A stretch of 64,000 bases of DNA, taken from contig NZ_JARKMX010000008.1 of assembly GCF_029360705.1 (NCBI RefSeq), forward strand, positions 2,100,202 to 2,164,201. Direction: 5' to 3'. Shown one piece after another: positions 35,981 through 42,241 of the stretch. This stretch comes from Paraflavitalea pollutisoli (GTDB taxonomy: Bacteria; Bacteroidota; Bacteroidia; Chitinophagales; Chitinophagaceae). Within the stretch, counting starts at the first letter, position 1; each line of letters opens with the position of its first letter. The position numbers were made by a program, and so were the translations under genes. The notes beneath the pieces are model-generated. The model was not told the origin of the DNA. It made no database searches and was given only the letters and a program-made list of their open reading frames with translations.

Positions 35981-37135
35981 ATGAAACGTGCCTTCACGCT
36001 ATTTTTTCTGTATCTCCTGTTTGGCTGCGAAAATACGCCCCAAACCACCTACCAGGAATACTCATTCACAGAACCTGCCTACAATGAGTCGATCAGGATC
36101 ACCACTACTACTGACACACTCCATTTCGCACTATCAGACAGTACATTCAATCAATTTAGCACGATAGGATATAACAAAATAGACAATAAAGGCTATCTGA
36201 CATTCTACGATAAACGATCACAGAGTATAAACCTCTTCGACTTCGATAACCAAAGTCACTTCAAAAGGATTGATATCAAGCGAGTCTTTCCCCACATAAA
36301 GCTTTACAAAGTATCGATCTTCATCAAATCGCTGGACAGCATTTTCGTTACGGAAATGAATCGCCTCCACCTCATCAACAGCCAACCAAGTTTGTTATCT
36401 ACGTACACTTTAAAAGACGATGTCAGTGCTTTTGCCTACCATGATAATATCGCCCCTGCATTTCAGGTCAAAGACACGATTTATATGGCAGTCAGGCCTT
36501 TCGTGGAAGAAACATCCTTATCAGCAGTCAAAAACTGGAAGTTATTATACGGGATCGATATCAAGGATGATAAAAAGAAGATGTACCTCAACCTGCCCCC
36601 TATTTATTGGACAAATTATTTCACCGATCGATATTTTGAATATAGCTATTGTATCAATGATAGCGGGCATATTGTTTTCAGTTTTCCGGCAGATTTCAAG
36701 ATTTATGAAACGAATCTAAATGGCCTTACGAGGGGATATTATGCTAAGAGCAAATCTTTCTCTTATCAACCGGAGACCATTTCGAAAGAGATCGTCGAAA
36801 AGGACAAAGGCTTCAGGGAATATGTCACAAGAGATGTATATGGTCCTCTTTTTTACGACAAATACAGAAAACGATATTGGAGGCTGGCCCGGGCCAAATT
36901 GTCTAATGAAGCATATGACAAGGGAGTAGAAAAAAGGAAAGAAAGCATCATTGTACTGGATGAGCATATGCGCGTTATCGGAGAATGCCCATTTTTAGGG
37001 GATTATGTCTATAAAACCCTGCTATTTCTTCCAGACGGCAGGATTTATGCGCAGGTCAGCAATAAAGATGAAAATTTTTTACACTTTGTCAGGATAGAAT
37101 ACAACGAAATCAACTCCCAACTATCAAAATTATAA
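35981..37135 (+). CDS. DUF4221-like lipoprotein
   Basis: This 384-residue lipoprotein has its lipobox at LFGC (cysteine 16). The mature part is built of repeating beta-strand units with internal phrases such as NKIDNKGYLTFYDKRSQSINLFDFDN and SIIVLDEHMRVIGECPFLGDYVYKTLLFLPDGRIYAQVSN. This is the pattern of a six-bladed propeller of the DUF4221/BF3164-like type that accompanies small secreted peptides in Bacteroidota. No catalytic motif is seen. It is placed between the Cys peptide and a CxxC lipoprotein, spacing 12 bases to the next gene. Its likely role is binding a peptide or protein at the cell surface. Confidence 0.78.
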   Translation: MKRAFTLFFLYLLFGCENTPQTTYQEYSFTEPAYNESIRITTTTDTLHFALSDSTFNQFSTIGYNKIDNKGYLTFYDKRSQSINLFDFDNQSHFKRIDIKRVFPHIKLYKVSIFIKSLDSIFVTEMNRLHLINSQPSLLSTYTLKDDVSAFAYHDNIAPAFQVKDTIYMAVRPFVEETSLSAVKNWKLLYGIDIKDDKKKMYLNLPPIYWTNYFTDRYFEYSYCINDSGHIVFSFPADFKIYETNLNGLTRGYYAKSKSFSYQPETISKEIVEKDKGFREYVTRDVYGPLFYDKYRKRYWRLARAKLSNEAYDKGVEKRKESIIVLDEHMRVIGECPFLGDYVYKTLLFLPDGRIYAQVSNKDENFLHFVRIEYNEINSQLSKL

Positions 37136-37147
37136 CGCTTTATACGG

Positions 37148-37645
37148 ATGAAAAGCTACTATCTCCTGATCTTGATGGCAATCATAGCAGGTTCGTGCAA
37201 AGACAAAGATGGCAACATAGAAATGGAAGCGATCGTTGCGGGGCAACAAATACCTATCTACGCAAAACTCACTACGCTATTCGGGAGTATCCCCAGCAAC
37301 GACTCTTTGTCGGTATTGATCCTTCCTATCGATATCACCTGTCCCTCCTGCCGAAAAAAGATTCTTGTGGGATTCATGAAACACAAAGATCACCTTAAAA
37401 CAAACCACTATATTATCATTGCTGGCAATGGGGGCAAAAAACATATAGACGGATATTTCCAGGAACATAAACTGAGGTTGCCAACAGGTATAAAACGGCT
37501 AGCTTTAGACACGATTGGCCTGATGAAAAACAACGCCCTATTTGACGATGAGCCGGTAATCTATTATGGAACCAACCAAAAGATCACTGCAAAATCCAGG
37601 GTCTACCCCGACAATGTAAAACAACAGCTTCAATCGTTCTTCTAA
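37148..37645 (+). CDS. Thioredoxin-like lipoprotein with CPSC motif
   Basis: This 165-residue lipoprotein has its lipobox at AGSC (cysteine 17). The mature part has one hydrophobic strand leading into LPIDITCPSCRKKIL, a CxxC redox motif at the start of a helix as in thioredoxin folds. A second strand (HYIIIAGNGG) and a long C-terminal part follow. It is shorter than a typical TlpA, so the fold assignment is moderately sure. It would be a second thiol-disulfide protein in the operon, besides the TlpA-phosphatase fusion, and could act on the two-cysteine peptide encoded upstream. Confidence 0.75.
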   Translation: MKSYYLLILMAIIAGSCKDKDGNIEMEAIVAGQQIPIYAKLTTLFGSIPSNDSLSVLILPIDITCPSCRKKILVGFMKHKDHLKTNHYIIIAGNGGKKHIDGYFQEHKLRLPTGIKRLALDTIGLMKNNALFDDEPVIYYGTNQKITAKSRVYPDNVKQQLQSFF

Positions 37646-37661
37646 AACCATAATCAACAAT

Positions 37662-38513
37662 ATGTTCAAAACACCCAACATCATGCTCCGGGCACCCAGT
37701 AGTACGGGCAAAGCACGTTCATTTCCGATCAGGGTCAAGGACAAATTGCTTCAGGAGCCTTGTGAATTTGAGCGCAAGCAGTACCTGGTGGCACTGACTA
37801 TTCACAAGCTAAACTTCCTACCGCTTAGACGAAAGCTGATCAAGAGCAATATCATCGACAACAAATATCAATGGAAACCCAAAAACCATGATATTATTCT
37901 ATTCATTGACACCTTTGAAGGCGACAATATCAGCAATTGCCTTTGGCTGCTGTACTCTTTGGAGGAAAAGGCAAAAGTTGAAAACAGCTATTTGCACATT
38001 ATATTGAATCCAGGCCATCTCGTTGACCTAAAGGATGAGTGGGCACTTCATCATCCAGAATATCCCGACGCGCCTCTTTTACATCAATCCACCACCGCTC
38101 TGTATCAGGGAAACAAGGAAATATGGAACTGGCTTAAGACCAAAAATGTCATAGAAAAAATAGGGAATATGACTATCCTACACGATACAACATTATCCTA
38201 CGTAGCCAATAACCCTGTATCCTTAACAGAGTTAAACCAACTTATTAACCCACTATCCGACAGCAGAACATCATTCTCTGCATCAGCAGCATCAACCTGC
38301 CACCTCCCGGTTTCATACCTGCCTTTTTTTGGCACCTCCGCCATACTTTATGCAACCCATCAACCACCAACACAGCCCCAGCCCAAACAATCTGTAGCGG
38401 TATGGATCAATGCGGCTGCCACTGATGAAGGGGCTCATTTTGCCCAGGTCTACTTCAATGGAAATACGTATCGTAGCCGAATCATAAACACGGCCAAATC
38501 TGCCAGCTCCTAA
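37662..38513 (+). CDS. Degenerate metallophosphatase-like protein (pseudophosphatase)
   Basis: This 283-residue protein has no signal peptide. From about 41 to 185 it aligns by eye with the phosphatase domain of the fusion protein upstream: RRKLIKSNIID with FRKLLVANHIID, CLWLLYSLEEKA with CLWLIYKLELQA, and WLKTKNVIEKIG with WLRTKNIVEQID. The metal and catalytic motifs are lost: SDIEGN becomes LTIHKLN, GDVFDRG becomes IDTFEGD, GNHD becomes NPGH, HGG becomes HDT and GHT becomes THQ. It is therefore a paralogue unlikely to hydrolyse phosphate. It may bind the same phospho-substrate or control the active enzyme. The lack of a visible signal peptide is odd, since its paralogue is predicted periplasmic. 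Confidence 0.82.
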   Translation: MFKTPNIMLRAPSSTGKARSFPIRVKDKLLQEPCEFERKQYLVALTIHKLNFLPLRRKLIKSNIIDNKYQWKPKNHDIILFIDTFEGDNISNCLWLLYSLEEKAKVENSYLHIILNPGHLVDLKDEWALHHPEYPDAPLLHQSTTALYQGNKEIWNWLKTKNVIEKIGNMTILHDTTLSYVANNPVSLTELNQLINPLSDSRTSFSASAASTCHLPVSYLPFFGTSAILYATHQPPTQPQPKQSVAVWINAAATDEGAHFAQVYFNGNTYRSRIINTAKSASS

Positions 38514-38652
38514 CAAGACTACAAAACCCCTACAGCTCATGCAGACAAACAGAAGGTCGAGTTGTGTAAATAGACATACGGGAAAACACAACTATCCAAT
38601 AGTTACCCCCAAACAGTAAACCTTGCGATCAGGCAAATGGCCCTTAAGCTTA

Positions 38653-38677
38653 ATAGAGCCGCGAACTGCGGCTCTAT
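38653..38677. terminator. Hairpin between convergent genes
   Basis: A 10-bp perfect stem (38653-38662 with 38668-38677) and 5-base loop lie between the pseudophosphatase and the kinase/LanC-like gene. No clear T-run on either side. Confidence 0.5.
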
Positions 38678-38710
38678 GGGGAGAGATTAATTGCGGGTTG
38701 CAACGGAATT

Positions 38711-40825
38711 CTAAGTATTCTGATTAACCCGTACCCACTTCATCAGAAAAAGCGCCACACCCGTATTCCCGACCATCAAATCTGCTACAGGCTTCCGCTC
38801 CCCCTCCACCAACCAAAAAGGGCCTGCCGCTTCATCATCCCTGCGAAGGTTCAAAATTACCTGCACTATCCATTCTGCACGATGGAACCACTGATCGTCT
38901 CCAAATACTTTCGCAGCTTGTAGGTAAATCTCACCCAAGCCACTCAATCCATCAGCCTGACTCAACATCCCATCCACTAACTCCGCCTCAAAGCTATGTA
39001 AGGCGCCATAGGCAAATCTCTTAAATACTATATTCCCTGTACGTTGAAACGCATTTATAAAGGCAGCCGCGATACCCGCTGTCCCCTCACGAACCCAAGG
39101 CGCCATACGCTTCTTTTGAGAAGAAAGCCATTCCACTTTGTCCCTTTTCCAATTAGCTTTCCGCATCAGCCAGGCCAAACCAGCCTCTGCAGCAGGCAGC
39201 GCCGCCCGATCGTCATATCGCGCACTGTACTCCAATAGAAAAGCAACTATTCCCGCAACTCCGTTATGATACCCTTTGGTAGCCCGTCGCTTCTTCTCAT
39301 CTCCTTCCCTATTCCAGGACCCATCTTTTTCCTGCGTTTCCAACAATAAGGAAACATAAGCACTGGTCGCCTGATGAATTTTATCTGTCAAAACTATATC
39401 CCGGCACCCCAAATAGGCAATGCCCTGACCAGCAACCCCGGAAGAATAGTTAAGTCTGGTGTTAGGTACCTGCAATAAGAGATTGATCCACTCTACAAGC
39501 TCAGCGTCATGCCCCAACACCCCACTCCTCATGCCTTCAGACAATGCCAGGGCAATACCCGACGCACCCGTATGCAAGCTTGGCGATGCCCGCTCAATCC
39601 TGTCGATGTATTTCTTCCTGATCAAAACGATGCCTTGCTCAATAGCATCTTCAAATCCATCGACTTCAAATCCATTTACCTTCGCCTGACTCAAGAAATA
39701 AATAACACCCGCCGCTCCGTTGTACAAACTTGCGTACCAAGCCTTATTAATGGTATTCTTATCCACCTTCACCGGCATCTTCTGATGCTCCGAGAACCAT
39801 CCTCTATTTCGATCGCACAACAGCTCACTGTGTAGTGTTCCAATAAATCGCTGCACCAATTGCCTTACCTCATCTTTATCAATAACCGGCGCTATAAATT
39901 CCCCATTGGTTGCAGGCGCTTCGATCACCCTATCAATTACCTCAATAACCTCCGCTATCGTCGGCCGTTGCGCCGCATCCACCTTGAGACACCGCTGCAA
40001 CAGCCCCGCCAATTCCTTATCCGGCACAAAGAATGCTATCCGTTGCTGCAACCCGGCTTCCTCACTACACAAGATCTTATTGGTCGAAATCCCCGTCACC
40101 ATAAAAAGAAAGACAGCCCCCAACGCATACACATCCTGCGCCTTGGTAGGTATTTCTGTACGCAGCTGCTCAGGCGACATATAGCCATAAGTCCCCAATT
40201 TAAACGGGGGAGCCGGATAATCCAGGTCAAGGGAATAGCTCAACTCAAAATCGATTAGCCCCACTTTATTACCATGAATCATGAAGTTATTCGGCGTAAC
40301 GTCACGATGAATAATATTCTCCTGGTGCATACCTGCCATCAACAAGGCCATTTTACGCATGTACCGAAGCATCTTCAAACCCAGTGCATTCTTCTCCCGA
40401 TAAGCTGCGCGCAATGCACGCTGATGCCCCTTAACCAGTTTATACAGCGGTACCCCCTTGATTCGCTCGATCACCAGGTAATAATTCCCGTTCTCTTCAA
40501 AAGAGCCATAACACCGTGGAATCCGCAACTTACCCTGCAGTTGTTCGTGTAACTTCTTCTGCCACTTCAACCGGTCCTGGATATCGCGACCGTGTTCGTC
40601 TTTACTATCTCCTTGTGTGCCTTCTTTAATAACACACAAACCAAAATTGGTCAGACTTTTTATATACAGACATTTGACAACATCGTTCTTTTGGCTCTCC
40701 TTGAGACTCTTTATGATGATATAATTAAACCCAATCCGCTTGCCGCTTTTCTTCTCCACCTTTCCCAACGAGGCAGGCTCCTGTACCTCCTCTACTACTG
40801 AAGCAACCAATGTTTGTGTTTCCAT
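38711..40825 (-). CDS. Protein kinase / LanC-like fusion (class III-like LanKC relative)
   Basis: This 704-residue cytoplasmic protein has an N-terminal Ser/Thr kinase domain (about 35-300): candidate lysine K67 in CVIKEG, catalytic IIHRDVTPNN (H173, D175, N180), DFE for DFG (192-194) and GTYGYMSPEQ. An alpha-toroid LanC-like domain (about 355-700) has seven Gly-x-x-Gly repeats. The two cysteine zinc ligands of classical LanC are missing (the WC and CH positions read W577-V578 and A624-D625), although H520 in GYHNGVAG remains. This matches class III cyclases, but the N-terminal lyase domain of LanKC enzymes is absent. It may phosphorylate, or help dehydrate, a peptide. It follows the HTH gene by 12 bases. 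Confidence 0.9.
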   Translation of the reverse strand: METQTLVASVVEEVQEPASLGKVEKKSGKRIGFNYIIIKSLKESQKNDVVKCLYIKSLTNFGLCVIKEGTQGDSKDEHGRDIQDRLKWQKKLHEQLQGKLRIPRCYGSFEENGNYYLVIERIKGVPLYKLVKGHQRALRAAYREKNALGLKMLRYMRKMALLMAGMHQENIIHRDVTPNNFMIHGNKVGLIDFELSYSLDLDYPAPPFKLGTYGYMSPEQLRTEIPTKAQDVYALGAVFLFMVTGISTNKILCSEEAGLQQRIAFFVPDKELAGLLQRCLKVDAAQRPTIAEVIEVIDRVIEAPATNGEFIAPVIDKDEVRQLVQRFIGTLHSELLCDRNRGWFSEHQKMPVKVDKNTINKAWYASLYNGAAGVIYFLSQAKVNGFEVDGFEDAIEQGIVLIRKKYIDRIERASPSLHTGASGIALALSEGMRSGVLGHDAELVEWINLLLQVPNTRLNYSSGVAGQGIAYLGCRDIVLTDKIHQATSAYVSLLLETQEKDGSWNREGDEKKRRATKGYHNGVAGIVAFLLEYSARYDDRAALPAAEAGLAWLMRKANWKRDKVEWLSSQKKRMAPWVREGTAGIAAAFINAFQRTGNIVFKRFAYGALHSFEAELVDGMLSQADGLSGLGEIYLQAAKVFGDDQWFHRAEWIVQVILNLRRDDEAAGPFWLVEGERKPVADLMVGNTGVALFLMKWVRVNQNT

Positions 40826-40837
40826 AGTTAAGTTTGA

Positions 40838-41140
40838 TTAAGAAGCTAGTAAAACAAAATAAATACCGGCATAACTAGCCACACTGCGCAGACTACTGGC
40901 AACCCTCGATTTACAAAATGAGAAATCAATTTTAAAAACGCCCTCTTCGACATAATAGAAGGTAGATCGGTAGTGATCATACTTAATAGGTGCACCACCA
41001 CTTTTCATTTTATTCAAACAATCATACAGGCACCTCCGGGAAATACCCAGGCGTTCCGCAAACTCATCGGGCGTGCCAGTCCCCTTGATCCGTATCAAAC
41101 GGTCAATGTTCTGGATGCGGATAATAAAATCTGCTTGCAT
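40838..41140 (-). CDS. Small HTH regulator upstream of the kinase/LanC-like gene
   Basis: This 100-residue protein has a helix-turn-helix (about 22-48, TPDEFAERLGISRRCLYDCLNKMKSGG) followed by the beta-wing phrase APIKYDHYRSTFYYVEEGVFKI. This is common in small Bacteroidota regulators found next to peptide-maturation genes. The C-terminal 25 residues (SFCKSRVASSLRSVASYAG...) are serine-rich and end hydrophobic. It is the first gene of a two-gene operon with the kinase/LanC-like gene (12-base gap) and probably autoregulates it. No receiver or ligand domain is seen. The 208-base gap to the divergent GLPGLI gene should contain its promoter. Confidence 0.82.
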   Translation of the reverse strand: MQADFIIRIQNIDRLIRIKGTGTPDEFAERLGISRRCLYDCLNKMKSGGAPIKYDHYRSTFYYVEEGVFKIDFSFCKSRVASSLRSVASYAGIYFVLLAS

Positions 41141-41348
41141 ACAGGATTCAGTTTAATAATGTTGAAAAAACTAACGCGAATCGCTATTGAAGTTACACCC
41201 CACCACTGCAGTATTATTGCAGTCTAATATTAAGTTTTCTAACCCTACCGGTCGCAGCAAGCAGTCCACACAAAAACTTATCAATCAGTTTGAATAATTA
41301 CTAAAGTTTCGTACATTTACGACAATATCGTAATTTAATACACTGATT

Positions 41349-42239
41349 ATGAGACACTACACATTTTTACTCCTTTTACTTCTACCAACCTTTTCAACCC
41401 TGGCTCAGGAACCTGAAACCCTCTTAGTTGCTGTCGACTACTCCTTTTCGCATATCCATGACACCACCAATCGCAGCAATCCACTGAAAGAGAACATGAC
41501 CCTCAACGTAGCCGCCCACACCGCCAGCTACCGCCGTTCACCACTAATACCTACCAACACCGCTACCACAGCCACTGCTGCTTCCAGCGCAGGCGCCGCT
41601 CCCACCGCAGTCAGGGTCGTAGCAGGTGGCCCTATGGCCGTTGTATACGCTCCTGGCTATACCGAATACGAACTGGTACAATCTCCCGCCACCAACGTAT
41701 TGAAAATTTTCACCAGCATTGGGATGAGCGCCTATGTAATAGAACAACCACTCCCCAGGATCGACTGGCAGATCGGGCAGCAAACCAAAACCATCGGCGA
41801 CTACACCTGCCAACAAGCCACCGGCACCTATGCAGGCCGCCAATACATCGCCTGGTTTACTACCGAGCTCCCCTTTCGCTACGGCCCCTGGAAGCTATCC
41901 GGATTGCCCGGCCTCATACTCGAAGCCGCCGATGCCAACGGTGAAGTATCGTTCACCTGCCTCGCCATACGCAAACCCACCGAAGAAACAAAACACCGCT
42001 ATGGCCGCAACAGCTATATTCCCGCCTCCGAACAGGCAGTCGCCAAAGCCAAAGAAGCCTTTGAAGAAAACCCCGTAGCCACCATGCAATCACAATTACC
42101 ACAAGGCGCCCCCGCCCCACGATTGGCCTATCGCGATCTGAATGGCAAAAGCACTTCCGGCGAAGACGCTCAACCTCTGATCGACGAGAAACGCAAGATT
42201 GCCCGTCGTTTTATCAATAACCCGCTGGAACGTAAATAA
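41349..42239 (+). CDS. GLPGLI-family secreted protein
   Basis: This 296-residue protein has a signal peptide ending STLAQ. The family signature is present: FRYGPWKLSGLPGLILEAADANG, preceded by GDYTCQQATGTYAGRQYIAWFTTELP. A low-complexity alanine/threonine stretch (about residues 70-95, TNTATTATAASSAGAAPTA) is inserted in the N-terminal half, which is unusual for the family. GLPGLI proteins are typically encoded just before a TonB-type outer-membrane protein, as here (two bases to the next ATG). Their molecular role is not known. Base composition is back to GC-rich, unlike the preceding 12 kb. Confidence 0.93.
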   Translation: MRHYTFLLLLLLPTFSTLAQEPETLLVAVDYSFSHIHDTTNRSNPLKENMTLNVAAHTASYRRSPLIPTNTATTATAASSAGAAPTAVRVVAGGPMAVVYAPGYTEYELVQSPATNVLKIFTSIGMSAYVIEQPLPRIDWQIGQQTKTIGDYTCQQATGTYAGRQYIAWFTTELPFRYGPWKLSGLPGLILEAADANGEVSFTCLAIRKPTEETKHRYGRNSYIPASEQAVAKAKEAFEENPVATMQSQLPQGAPAPRLAYRDLNGKSTSGEDAQPLIDEKRKIARRFINNPLERK

Positions 42240-42241
42240 CC

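Noticed and set aside
38711-40825. A proven lanthipeptide biosynthesis cluster
   Set aside because: Zinc cysteines and the lyase domain are missing, no LanT-type exporter is present, and the peptide lacks a clear Ser-x2-Ser-xn-Cys core; kept only as a hypothesis.
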